NCBI GenBank assembly: GCA_017430535.1
Contig: JAFRMR010000007.1
Span: forward strand, 159,473 to 223,472
Length of the DNA stretch: 64,000 nt
Direction of reading: 5' to 3'
DNA from: Clostridia bacterium
GTDB lineage: Bacteria > Bacillota > Clostridia > Oscillospirales > Acutalibacteraceae
Positions within the stretch are counted from its first letter, which is position 1. Each line of letters opens with the position of its first letter. The notes beneath the pieces are model-generated. The model was not told where the DNA came from, did no database searches, and was given only the letters and a program-made list of their open reading frames with translations. This document shows positions 44,421 through 52,279 of the stretch, one piece after another. Position numbers and translations under genes: made by a program.

Positions 44421-44711
44421 ATGAGCAGAAAATCCTTTGAATTAAAACCGAAAACCGTTATCATCATCATTGCTGTGCTTATCGTTGCGGCGGTGTTTAT
44501 ATTTACGGTTGTCAGCAGAGTCAGGCTTAAGGTTAAGCAGGAACGCGAAATAAGCAGTATGCAGGAATCTGTCAGCTCCCTTATTGATGATAACAGCAAA
44601 ATAGAAGAATCACTTTCTGAAACTACTGAGGATTCAATCAATGAGAAAAATGCCAGGGAAAACGGCTATGTTTATCCCGAGGAACGTATATATTACGATA
44701 ACAATCAGTGA
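44421..44711 (+). CDS. DivIC/FtsB-like septum formation protein
   Basis: 96 residues: a cytoplasmic Lys-rich start, one membrane span (about 12-33), then a coiled coil (about 36-70) and a short acidic tail. DivIC/FtsB proteins link early and late division proteins outside the membrane. ATG 44421 has AGGGAG eight bases upstream. Similarity is topological and positional, since the family is poorly conserved. It overlaps no gene; the next begins 32 bases later. Confidence 0.8.
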   Translation: MSRKSFELKPKTVIIIIAVLIVAAVFIFTVVSRVRLKVKQEREISSMQESVSSLIDDNSKIEESLSETTEDSINEKNARENGYVYPEERIYYDNNQ

Positions 44712-44743
44712 TTTTATATCACGGGAAGGAAAGCTTTCGTTTT

Positions 44744-45208
44744 ATGCAGGCTGAGATAGGCGCCGTTGTTGAGGCAAAAGTTACCGGTATAACGGAATAC
44801 GGCGCATTTGTAGAGTTTGACGGCGGCAAGTCCGGTATGATTCATATTTCCGAGGTGGCTTCCGGTTTTGTCAAGGATATAAATGAACATTTAAGAGTCG
44901 GTCAGGTTATCAAGGCAAAAATTATTTCCGTTAATCCTCAGGGCAAAATAAGCCTTTCCGCAAAAGATGCCGGTAATAATTCTGAGCCGGAAGATGCCGA
45001 AAAACCGCATTTTTCAAAGCCCTTAAAACCTGTGAGAAGCGAGCCCCGTGTATGGCAGGGCAAACCCGCCCCGGTTTCAGGCGAAAAACAGAGCTTTGAG
45101 GATATGATGGCTTCCTTCAAAAAAGCCAGCGAAGAAAAAATGAGCGCTCTTAAAAAATTTGATTCCCGAAGGGGAAGCACAGGTTACTCAAGGCGCGGAA
45201 AAAACTGA
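44744..45208 (+). CDS. S1-domain RNA-binding protein (YabR-like)
   Basis: 154 residues. One S1 domain (1-70) has GAVVEAKVTGITEYGAFVEF, GMIHISEVA and INPQGKISLSAKD-like sequence. A basic, low-complexity tail of about 85 residues follows. ATG 44744 is used because GGAAAG lies upstream and the S1 domain begins there; a GTG at 44708 is less likely. It holds the yabR position after divIC. Confidence 0.9.
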   Translation: MQAEIGAVVEAKVTGITEYGAFVEFDGGKSGMIHISEVASGFVKDINEHLRVGQVIKAKIISVNPQGKISLSAKDAGNNSEPEDAEKPHFSKPLKPVRSEPRVWQGKPAPVSGEKQSFEDMMASFKKASEEKMSALKKFDSRRGSTGYSRRGKN

Positions 45209-45214
45209 TAATCA

Positions 45215-45244
45215 AGGCGGATAATAATCTGTATCCGTCTTTTT
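45215..45244 (+). terminator. Terminator ending the mazG-S1 cluster
   Basis: AGGCGGATA (45215-45223) pairs with TATCCGTCT (45232-45240, one G-U), followed by TTTT. Confidence 0.8.
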
Positions 45245-45261
45245 CTGTTACAGGAGTTGTT

Positions 45262-46104
45262 ATGAGAGAAATTGATGTAAAAGAAATTACCGCAAAAGTA
45301 AGGCAGGCGTGTATTGATGCCAATAAAGTGCTGCCTGAGGATCTTGAGCAGAGGATAAAATACTGCGCAGGGTGTGAAAAATCCGACCCCGCCCGCTCTG
45401 TAATGGATTCTCTTGTTGATAATATTCAGGCCGCCAAAGCCGAGGATCTTCCTGTCTGCCAGGATACGGGCATGGCTGTTATCCTTGCGGAAATCGGGCA
45501 GGATGTGCATTTTACCTCCGGCATATTTACCGATGCCGTCAATGAGGGCGTAAGGCAGGGCTATGCGGATGGCTATCTTCGCAAAAGTGTTGTCAGCGAC
45601 CCTCTTGAAAGGGTGAATACCGGCGATAATACCCCTGCGGTTATTCATACCGAGCTTGTCCCCGGTGATAAAGTCAGGATTACCGTTGCACCCAAGGGTT
45701 TCGGCAGCGAGAATATGAGCAAGCTCAAAATGTTCACACCTTCAGCCACCCGAGAGGATATAATAGATTATGTTACGGATGTTGTCAGAATTGCCGGCAG
45801 CAATCCCTGCCCGCCTGTTGTGGTTGGCGTGGGTATCGGCGGTGATTTTGAAAAATGCGCAATCCTTTCAAAATACGCTCTTTGCAGAAGCGTTTCCGTA
45901 AAGAACAGCAACCCGTATTATGCGGAGATGGAGGAAGAAATGCTCCGCCGCATAAACGCTCTCAATATAGGCCCACAGGGTTTCGGCGGCAGCGTTACCG
46001 CCCTGAGTGTTGCCATTGAAGCCTTTCCCACTCATATTGCAGGCCTCCCTGTTGCCGTTAATATCGGCTGCCATGTTACCAGACATGTTACATTTGAAAT
46101 CTGA
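45262..46104 (+). CDS. Class I fumarate hydratase, alpha subunit, without adjacent beta subunit
   Basis: 280 residues, the size of a separate alpha (TtdA/FumA N-terminal) subunit. The three 4Fe-4S cysteines are visible in LPVCQDTGMA (about 67), GGDFEKCAIL (about 200) and VNIGCHVTRHV (about 272). It should pair with a beta subunit to interconvert fumarate and malate (or tartrate). In most genomes the beta gene follows at once; here the next gene is hpf. The partner must be elsewhere or lost. Confidence 0.9.
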   Translation: MREIDVKEITAKVRQACIDANKVLPEDLEQRIKYCAGCEKSDPARSVMDSLVDNIQAAKAEDLPVCQDTGMAVILAEIGQDVHFTSGIFTDAVNEGVRQGYADGYLRKSVVSDPLERVNTGDNTPAVIHTELVPGDKVRITVAPKGFGSENMSKLKMFTPSATREDIIDYVTDVVRIAGSNPCPPVVVGVGIGGDFEKCAILSKYALCRSVSVKNSNPYYAEMEEEMLRRINALNIGPQGFGGSVTALSVAIEAFPTHIAGLPVAVNIGCHVTRHVTFEI

Positions 46105-46167
46105 TTTTATATTTTGAAAATTTTTTATAAAAAATACCGCAAATTACTTTTATTTACTTTTACTGTA

Positions 46168-46176
46168 TGTTATAAT
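46168..46176 (+). promoter_or_regulatory. Extended -10 promoter of hpf
   Basis: TG at 46168-46169 followed by TATAAT (46171-46176); no convincing -35. The ATG is 47 bases downstream. Confidence 0.6.
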
Positions 46177-46222
46177 CATCTTGAAGCAATCCGCTTCAAT
46201 TACCTATAGGGGGATTCAGATT

Positions 46223-46756
46223 ATGAAATTAACCATTACAGGCCGTAAATGCACGCCCAGAGATTCCTTTAAGGAGCACGCAGAAAAAAAGCTTGCAAAG
46301 CTTGAAAAGTTCTTCGGGCCTGATTTTGAGGCAAAGGTAACCGCTACTGTTGAAAAATCATCCCAGAGTGTAGAAATTACGGTAAACCACAGAAACATTA
46401 CTTTCAGGTCGGTTGAAAGAGCCGAGAATATGAACGAAGCTCTTGATAACTGTGTTGATAACTTGATAAGGCAGATCAGAAAGAATAAAACCAGGATTGA
46501 AAGAAAGCTTCGCGATACCGGCTTTGCCGCCGATATTCCCGAAACAGGCGAATATGTTGATGAAGAGCTTGAGTATGAGCTCGTAAGGCATAAGAGCATT
46601 TTGCTTAAACCCATGTCCATTGAAGAGGCAATTCTTCAGATGAACCTTGTTGACCATATTTTCTTTATGTTCCTTAACGAAGATAACGGCAATATAAATG
46701 TGGTTTATAAGAGAAATGACGGCGGTTACGGCCTGTTGACACCCGAAGTTGAATAA
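46223..46756 (+). CDS. hpf: Long-form ribosome hibernation-promoting factor
   Basis: 177 residues. The N-terminal S30AE domain (1-95) includes KLTITGRKCTPRDSFKEH. The C-terminal dimerisation domain (about 120-177) contains IEEAILQMNLVDHIFFMFLN and VVYKRNDGGYGLL. Long HPF joins two 70S ribosomes into an inactive 100S pair. ATG 46223 follows AGGGGG; the longer frame at 46181 begins in the leader. Confidence 0.96.
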   Translation: MKLTITGRKCTPRDSFKEHAEKKLAKLEKFFGPDFEAKVTATVEKSSQSVEITVNHRNITFRSVERAENMNEALDNCVDNLIRQIRKNKTRIERKLRDTGFAADIPETGEYVDEELEYELVRHKSILLKPMSIEEAILQMNLVDHIFFMFLNEDNGNINVVYKRNDGGYGLLTPEVE

Positions 46757-46804
46757 TATCCATAACGGCGGGTACTTGTACCCGCTGTATTCATTGGTGA
46801 AAGT

Positions 46805-47923
46805 ATGCAAATAAATTTTGTTATTCCCTGCCTCCTGGGGCTTGAAGGGCTTATAGCCGATGAGCTTCGGGAAATGGGGGCCTCCGGTATTTCCGCCGAA
46901 AACGGCAGGGTGCTGTTTTCCGGGGATGAATATCTGCTTGCCCGTGTAAATATCTGTTCAAGGTATGCCGAAAGGGTTCAGATTCTTGTGGGCTCCTTTG
47001 AGGCTAAAACTTTTGAGGAGCTGTTTCAGGACACTAAAGCCCTTGAGTGGGAAAGCTGGATCGGCAAATCAGATGCTTTTCCCGTAAAAGGCTATTCCCT
47101 TAATTCCGATCTTTTCAGCACAAGAGACTGCCAGGCAATTATCAAAAAGGCCGTTGTTGAGCGGCTCAAATCAAAATACGGCATTGAGTGGTTTGATGAA
47201 ACCGGGCCTGTGCATCAGATTCAGTTTTCGATAAATAAGAATATTGTTTCTCTGCTTATTGATACCTCCGGCGCAGGGCTTCATAAAAGAGGGTACCGGC
47301 TGGATGCCAATGATGCCCCTATCAAAGAAACACTGGCGGCGGCCCTCTGCTGCATTTCCCGCCTCAAACCCTACCATAAGTTTTATGACCCCATGTGCGG
47401 CAGCGGCACTATCCTTACCGAGGGCGCGCTTATGGCCTGCAATATTGCTCCGGGCGTTGGCAGGAACTTTTCCGCCGAAAGGTTTGATGTTATCCCTCAG
47501 GAAGTATGGAAAACAGAAAGGGAAAGAGCCCGCTCCCTTGAGCGTATTCCCAATGACTTTGAGGCCTTCGGCTCGGATATTGATTCCCGTGCCGTTGAAA
47601 TTGCCGCAGTCAATGCTCAGAGAGCCGGTGTTGACAAATACATAAAATTTAAGGTTGCGGATATCAGAGATTTCAGCCCTTCATCCGAAAGGGGAACTCT
47701 TATCACCAACCCGCCTTACGGCGAAAGGATGCTTGATTTAAGCTCCTGCGAGGAGCTTTACAGATTGATGGGCAGCATTTTTGCCGCAAAAAAAGGATGG
47801 TCTTATACCATAATCAGCCCCGATGAAGAATTTGAAACCCATTTCGGCCGCAAAGCCGATAAGCGCAGGAAGCTTTACAACGGTATGATAAAATGCTGCG
47901 CGTATATGTACTTTAAGGTTTAG
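46805..47923 (+). CDS. THUMP-domain rRNA (guanine/adenine) methyltransferase
   Basis: 372 residues. The N-terminal THUMP RNA-binding region spans about 45-160. The Rossmann methyltransferase domain has DPMCGSGTILTEGALMA (motif I, about 197) and TNPPYGERM (motif IV, about 300). It belongs to the RlmL/RlmK/YpsC group that modifies 23S rRNA. Exact site not determinable. It is followed 11 bases later by the lipid kinase gene. Confidence 0.9.
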   Translation: MQINFVIPCLLGLEGLIADELREMGASGISAENGRVLFSGDEYLLARVNICSRYAERVQILVGSFEAKTFEELFQDTKALEWESWIGKSDAFPVKGYSLNSDLFSTRDCQAIIKKAVVERLKSKYGIEWFDETGPVHQIQFSINKNIVSLLIDTSGAGLHKRGYRLDANDAPIKETLAAALCCISRLKPYHKFYDPMCGSGTILTEGALMACNIAPGVGRNFSAERFDVIPQEVWKTERERARSLERIPNDFEAFGSDIDSRAVEIAAVNAQRAGVDKYIKFKVADIRDFSPSSERGTLITNPPYGERMLDLSSCEELYRLMGSIFAAKKGWSYTIISPDEEFETHFGRKADKRRKLYNGMIKCCAYMYFKV

Positions 47924-47934
47924 GAGACGATGCT

Positions 47935-48867
47935 ATGAAACATTATTTTATTGTTAACCCGGAGGCCGGCCAGGGCAAAAACAGGGCTATGGATTACATT
48001 GTGCCCGAAATAAAAAAAGCCGCCGAAAAATACGGCTTTGAGTATGAGATTATGCCTACCGGCAAGCAGGGCGACGGCATTGAGTTTACAAAAAGCATAG
48101 GGCAAAAAGGCGAGCCTGCCAGGGTATATGCCTGCGGCGGCGACGGCACCCTTTATGAGGTGGTAAACGGCGCCTACGGTTACTCAAATCTTGAGGTCGC
48201 GGTTGTTCCTCTCGGCTCCGGTAATGACTTTGTCAGGTATTTCGGCACAAAAGAGGATTTCCTTAAGCTGGATGACCAGATTGAGGGCGTTCCCTGCGAG
48301 CTTGACCTTATTAAATGCGGCGATGAAATAGCAATAAATCAGTGCTCAATGGGTATGGACGCCGAGGTTTGCGCCATGCAGGGCAAGATTAAAAAATTCC
48401 CCCTTGTTACCGGCGAAGGCGCCTACTATATCGGCTGCATCTATGCAATAATCAAAAAGTTCAAAAACAGATTTACCGTCACCTATGATGACGGCACCGT
48501 TATTAAAAAGGACGCTCTTTTCTGCTTCATAGGCAATGCCAGCTATTACGGCGGCGGCTTCAGGGCTGCGCCCCTTGCTCTGCCCAATGACGGCCTGCTT
48601 GATGTTGTGCTTGTTGAGGCATCCGTAAGCAGGGCAAAGCTTGCCTCTTTGCTTAATGCTTATAAGAGGGGCGAGCATCTTGATTGGGATATAACCACTT
48701 TCAAGAGGGTTAAGAATGTAAAGATTCATTCCGAAAAACCTGCTGCCGTTAATGTTGACGGTGAGTGCCAGTATGTTACCGACGCTTCCTTTGAGCTTAT
48801 TGAAAAAGGTATTAAATTTGTTGTGCCCAAGGGCTCGGCATTCTTAAATAACACAGATAAGGAGTAA
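47935..48867 (+). CDS. Diacylglycerol kinase-family lipid kinase
   Basis: 310 residues. The nucleotide-binding motif is GGDGTLYEVVNGA (about 65) and PLGSGNDFVRYF follows near 93, both typical of DgkB/YegS-type kinases. The C-terminal beta-rich domain is present. It likely phosphorylates diacylglycerol released in lipoteichoic-acid or membrane-lipid turnover. It sits in a run of closely spaced plus-strand genes. Confidence 0.92.
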   Translation: MKHYFIVNPEAGQGKNRAMDYIVPEIKKAAEKYGFEYEIMPTGKQGDGIEFTKSIGQKGEPARVYACGGDGTLYEVVNGAYGYSNLEVAVVPLGSGNDFVRYFGTKEDFLKLDDQIEGVPCELDLIKCGDEIAINQCSMGMDAEVCAMQGKIKKFPLVTGEGAYYIGCIYAIIKKFKNRFTVTYDDGTVIKKDALFCFIGNASYYGGGFRAAPLALPNDGLLDVVLVEASVSRAKLASLLNAYKRGEHLDWDITTFKRVKNVKIHSEKPAAVNVDGECQYVTDASFELIEKGIKFVVPKGSAFLNNTDKE

Positions 48868-48871
48868 TACT

Positions 48872-49360
48872 ATGAGTTTTTGCGAACATTGCGGCGCACC
48901 TATTGAAGAGGGCGTTAATTTCTGCCAGGTCTGCGGTGAAAAGGTAAATGCCTCTGCCGCCGCTCCCGAGCAGCCCGGTACATCCGGCGAATACCGCGCT
49001 GATTATTCACAGCCCGCCGCTGAAACAACCACAACGGCAAATAATGAAGTATATGATAATCAGGATATTCAGAATAATAAAGTGCTGGCCTGCCTTTCAT
49101 ATCTCGGCCTCTTATTCCTCGTTCCCCTTATCGCCGCTCCCGACTCGCCTTATGCCAGGTTCCACGCAAATCAGGGCCTTGTGCTCTTTATTGCCCAGCT
49201 TATCTGCGGCTTCGTGTGCATAATACCCATAGTGGGCTGGATTGTGGGCGCAATAGGTGAAGTTGCATCTGTTGTGTTTATGGTGCTGGGCATTGTCAAT
49301 GCCCTCGGCGGCAAAGCACAGGAGCTTCCCGTAATCGGTAAGTACAGAATTCTCAAATGA
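48872..49360 (+). CDS. Zinc-ribbon membrane protein (DUF4870-like)
   Basis: 162 residues. A short zinc ribbon with two Cys pairs (CEHCG and CQVCG, about 4-22) is followed by a low-complexity linker, then three hydrophobic segments (about 70-150). The latter, with YARFHANQGLVLFI, resemble the DUF4870/Tic20-like group of small membrane proteins. Function unknown. The next gene's ATG overlaps its stop by four bases. Confidence 0.82.
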   Translation: MSFCEHCGAPIEEGVNFCQVCGEKVNASAAAPEQPGTSGEYRADYSQPAAETTTTANNEVYDNQDIQNNKVLACLSYLGLLFLVPLIAAPDSPYARFHANQGLVLFIAQLICGFVCIIPIVGWIVGAIGEVASVVFMVLGIVNALGGKAQELPVIGKYRILK

Positions 49361-50493
49361 AAAACTCCCTTGATTTAAACAAGGATAAAACCAGAGTACT
49401 TCAGGTTTCCGATCCTCAGGATTTAAAGCTTGTCAGAAAATCCATGACGGAAATGCTGGGCAGGGCTTACGATACCCTGAAGCCCGATCTTGTGGTTTTT
49501 ACCGGCGATAATATTTTAGGCAATCATCTGCTGGATGCCCGTTTCGGCACCCGTCAGGTTGCTTACGGCAAGGAAGCGGAGCTTGAATCAATGAAGGCTG
49601 CACTTGACCGTATTCTGGAGCCCGTCAACAGCCGTAAAATACCTTTCGCTATGATTTACGGCAATCACGATGATATGAACTGCATTACCAAAGAAGAGCA
49701 AATGGAAATTTACCGCTCTTATGAATACTGCATGCAGGGCAATACCGATAACCCCGGGCTTGATTGTGATACCTATGCCGTTGATATTCTTTTCGGCGGC
49801 AAAAAGAAATTTATACTCTATATGTTTGATTCCGCCTGGCAGGATAAAGACGAAAACCGTCAGTGCCATACCGGCATCAAACCCGAAGCCGTCAGCTGGT
49901 TCAGGTCACATAATGAGCAGTATAAAACAAACGGCGGCGAACCGGTTTCTGCCATAGCTTTTTTGCATATTCCTCTTAAAGAGCAGAACTTCCTGCTAAA
50001 AGAGTGCGCCTCATCCGAAAAGGGCGCAGTTGACTGCGGCGGAAAGTTCTTTATCCTTGACCCGGAAAAAGCCAAAGGAGCGTTTCACGAGCCGGTTTCC
50101 TGCGTTGAAACCGATAACGGCCTGTTTGATGCCTTTACAGAAGCCGGCAATATCAAAGCCGTTGTTACCGGTCACGATCACCGCAACTGCTTTGAGGGCA
50201 ATTATAAAGGCATTGATATTATTCAGACCGGCTGCGCCTCTTTCAGGTGCTACGGCTCAAGAGACGCAAGGGGAGTAAGATTATTTGACCTTTACCCCGA
50301 CGGCAGCTATGAAACAAAATTCCTTGATTATTTTGATATCTGCGGCAATTCACCCGCATCCCGGGTAAAATTCTTCTGGGATTCCGATGAAAACGAAAAA
50401 ACAAAATTTGCGCTTCTCGGCTCAGCCGCAGCCGCGGTGTTATCCGCTGCTGCCGCCGCAGCGTTAAAGCATACAATTAAAAAGAAAGGTTGA
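49357..50493 (+). CDS. Calcineurin-like metallophosphoesterase with C-terminal hydrophobic tail
   Basis: 378 residues. Metal-site motifs are VLQVSDPQDL (about 14), FTGDNIL (about 48), YGNHDDM (about 100), FLHIPLK and TGHDHRN (about 273). The likely role is phosphoester hydrolysis; substrate unknown. The last 30 residues form an Ala-rich hydrophobic stretch followed by KKKG, suggesting a C-terminal membrane anchor with the enzyme in the cytoplasm. Confidence 0.87.
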   Translation: MKNSLDLNKDKTRVLQVSDPQDLKLVRKSMTEMLGRAYDTLKPDLVVFTGDNILGNHLLDARFGTRQVAYGKEAELESMKAALDRILEPVNSRKIPFAMIYGNHDDMNCITKEEQMEIYRSYEYCMQGNTDNPGLDCDTYAVDILFGGKKKFILYMFDSAWQDKDENRQCHTGIKPEAVSWFRSHNEQYKTNGGEPVSAIAFLHIPLKEQNFLLKECASSEKGAVDCGGKFFILDPEKAKGAFHEPVSCVETDNGLFDAFTEAGNIKAVVTGHDHRNCFEGNYKGIDIIQTGCASFRCYGSRDARGVRLFDLYPDGSYETKFLDYFDICGNSPASRVKFFWDSDENEKTKFALLGSAAAAVLSAAAAAALKHTIKKKG

Positions 50494-50499
50494 TATATT

Positions 50500-51591
50500 A
50501 TGAGCGAAAAACTTTCCGTTGTAACCGGAGCAAAGGGCTATCTCGGCCACACCCTGGTTGAGGAGCTTACCAAAAGAGGGGAGAAGGTAAGGATTTCCCT
50601 TCACTCCGAGTGCCACGATTTTGATGATTATGATTGCGAGATTATTTACGGCTCCGTAACCGACCTTGACCATCTTATGGAAATATGTAAGGGCGCAGAT
50701 ACCGTTTACCATGTTGCCGGCGTAGTTGATATCACCGGCACCAAGGATAAGCTTGTTATGGATGTTAACTATGAGGGCACCAAAAAAATGGTGGAGGCCT
50801 GCAAGGCCTGCGGAGTTAAAACCCTTGTTTATGTTTCATCTGTTGACTGCGTTGCCGTTGATAACGGCGATTCCCTTATTTATGAGCCCGAATTCTTTGA
50901 CCCCGAGCCCATAGAGGGCGCCTACGGCAAATCCAAGGCCCTTGCCACCCAGTATGTTAACGAAGCAAACTGCAAAGAGCTCAAAACCGTTTCTGTTCAC
51001 CCCAGCTGCTGCATAGGCCCCAATGATATTTACGGCACCAACAGCGTATGCACAATGATTAACCTATATAATATGGGTCTTTTCCCCGTTACCCTTAATT
51101 TCGGCGGCTATAACTTTGTGGATGTCCGCGATGTTTCAAAGGGAATGATTGATGCCGGAGAAAAGGGCAAAGGCGGCGAAAGCTACTTCCTTTGCGGTGA
51201 CAGGCTCACCGTTAACGAGTTCATAGCTACCCTTGCAAAAATCAACGGCAAAAAGCCCCCGAAAATTGCTCTGGGTAAAGATCTGCTCTTAAAGCTCTGC
51301 CCCCTTATTGATAAAATATTTGAGGCAGCCAAGCTCCCAAGAGTTCTTACCCCGTTCTCAATAAACAAGATTTGTGAAAACTGCAACTTCAGTTATGAAA
51401 AAGCCGCAAAGGATTTCGGCTACAGCCCCATGAGCGCCGAGGATTCCCTCAGGGATACAGTCAACTGGCTTAAAGAAAACAGCGATAATCCGCTGCCTTT
51501 TGACCTTGAAAAGGTTAAGAAAGCCGTTGCCGCATTTGCCGCTGCCGCAGGCGCCGCAGTTGTAGGCAAAAAGCTTTTCAAAAGAAAATAA
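50500..51591 (+). CDS. NAD-dependent epimerase/dehydratase-family SDR
   Basis: 363 residues. The NAD-binding motif GAKGYLGHTL is at about 8-17, and the catalytic pattern is SSVDC with YGKSKA. It resembles extended SDRs of the dihydroflavonol-reductase/3-beta-HSD-like group. A stretch of Ala-rich hydrophobic sequence and KKLFKRK ends the protein, as in the gene before it. GAAAGG upstream supports the ATG. Sugar-nucleotide, sterol-like or other substrate cannot be told. Confidence 0.87.
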   Translation: MSEKLSVVTGAKGYLGHTLVEELTKRGEKVRISLHSECHDFDDYDCEIIYGSVTDLDHLMEICKGADTVYHVAGVVDITGTKDKLVMDVNYEGTKKMVEACKACGVKTLVYVSSVDCVAVDNGDSLIYEPEFFDPEPIEGAYGKSKALATQYVNEANCKELKTVSVHPSCCIGPNDIYGTNSVCTMINLYNMGLFPVTLNFGGYNFVDVRDVSKGMIDAGEKGKGGESYFLCGDRLTVNEFIATLAKINGKKPPKIALGKDLLLKLCPLIDKIFEAAKLPRVLTPFSINKICENCNFSYEKAAKDFGYSPMSAEDSLRDTVNWLKENSDNPLPFDLEKVKKAVAAFAAAAGAAVVGKKLFKRK

Positions 51592-51608
51592 GCAGTTATA
51601 AATGAAAT

Positions 51609-51652
51609 AACCTCCTGCTTTGGTTCCGATAAATCGGGGCAGGAGGTTTTTC
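51609..51652 (+). terminator. Terminator after the SDR gene
   Basis: AACCTCCTGC (51609-51618) pairs with GCAGGAGGTT (51639-51648), with an inner CCGAT/ATCGG pair, then TTTTT. Confidence 0.88.
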
Positions 51653-51866
51653 TATTCGTTACCTGCTTTGCCATTCTGCGGTCAACCTCTTTCAAGAAAT
51701 CTTCGTTTACGGGATTAACTTTCGACAGCAAATCTGCTACATTATAATCAGAAGCTGAGCCAGTACCGTCCCCTTCGCTTTCTGCGTTGTGGAGCTGTAT
51801 GCTATAAAGCTCAGTTTCTTTATTTTTATCTTCTTCATTTAAGGTTATTGTTATACAAAAAAATAA
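51651..51866 (-). pseudogene. Possible gene remnant
   Basis: On the minus strand a frame with no good start reads through coding-like sequence (ELYSIQLHNAESEGDGTG, then NVADLLSKVNPVNEDFLKEV), continuing into the terminator of the SDR gene. There is no ATG, no ribosome site and no natural stop before the neighbouring gene. It may be the decayed end of a lost gene. The call is weak. Confidence 0.25.
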
Positions 51867-51963
51867 TCATCGATTGAAAAACGAAAGCAATAACGACCCG
51901 ACGGCCATAAATGCAAACGGATAGTAATCGTAGAATAACAAAAAAAGACAGTTAAATTCGCGG
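51867..51963. other. AT-rich spacer without gene
   Basis: Part of the 688-base gene-poor stretch 51592-52279. I see no coding, RNA or repeat signal in this section. Confidence 0.5.
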
Positions 51964-51992
51964 TTGACAATATTGTTTTCGGGTGGTAACTT
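51964..51992 (+). promoter_or_regulatory. Promoter of the small RNA
   Basis: TTGACA (51964-51969), 17-base spacer containing an extended TG, and TAACTT (51987-51992). The expected start is near 51999, at the base of the RNA's first helix. Confidence 0.6.
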
Positions 51993-51998
51993 ATAGAT

Positions 51999-52075
51999 AA
52001 GGGATTCTGTTTCCAGAGCGTTACCTACGGGCCGCTCCACATCGTTAATTCGGTGGGCAGAATCCCTTTTTCTCG
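51999..52075 (+). ncRNA. Structured small RNA with its own terminator, family unknown
   Basis: A roughly 75-nt element closed by a 9-bp helix, GGGATTCTG (52001-52009) with CAGAATCCC (52058-52066), followed by five U residues. Two internal hairpins make a three-way junction: GAGCG/CGCTC (52016-52020 with 52033-52037) and CCAC/GTGG (about 52037-52040 with 52053-52056). It is not followed by a gene it could control directly, so an independent sRNA is more likely than a riboswitch. I do not recognise it as a known family. Confidence 0.65.
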
Positions 52076-52160
52076 ATTAATACATCTTGTTTCATCGAAT
52101 TTGTTATTTGACTTTCCGCGTCAGGTGTTGTACTTCTTCTGTTATGTTTTTGCTGTAAAC

Positions 52161-52196
52161 AGACAGGGAACCGTACCCTGTCTTGATTTATTTTTG
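52161..52196 (+). terminator. Second terminator in the gene-poor stretch
   Basis: AGACAGGG (52161-52168) pairs with CCCTGTCT (52176-52183), then TGATTTATTTTT. No transcript upstream other than read-through from the small RNA is evident. Confidence 0.7.
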
Positions 52197-52207
52197 TAAA
52201 AAAACAC

Positions 52208-52256
52208 TTGATTTTCTCCCGGAAGTATGTTATAAATAGTTATGGACATATTGTCC
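52208..52256 (+). promoter_or_regulatory. Promoter and palindromic operator of the LexA-like gene
   Basis: TTGATT (52208-52213), 17-base spacer, TATAAA (52231-52236). Downstream lies the palindrome GGACA-TAT-TGTCC (52244-52256), overlapping the expected start of transcription. This is where an autorepressor would bind. It differs from the usual Firmicutes LexA box. Confidence 0.6.
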
Positions 52257-52279
52257 AAATGTTTCGGGAGGTGTAATTT

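Noticed and set aside
46768-46785. Palindrome GCGGGTAC-TT-GTACCCGC after hpf
   Set aside because: It could be a weak terminator, but the loop is too small as drawn and no U-tract follows, so it is not listed as a feature.
52216-52270. Inverted CTCCCG/CGGGAG pair around the LexA-like promoter
   Set aside because: One arm lies in the promoter spacer and is not transcribed, and the other is the ribosome site. Chance pairing is likelier than a regulatory stem.
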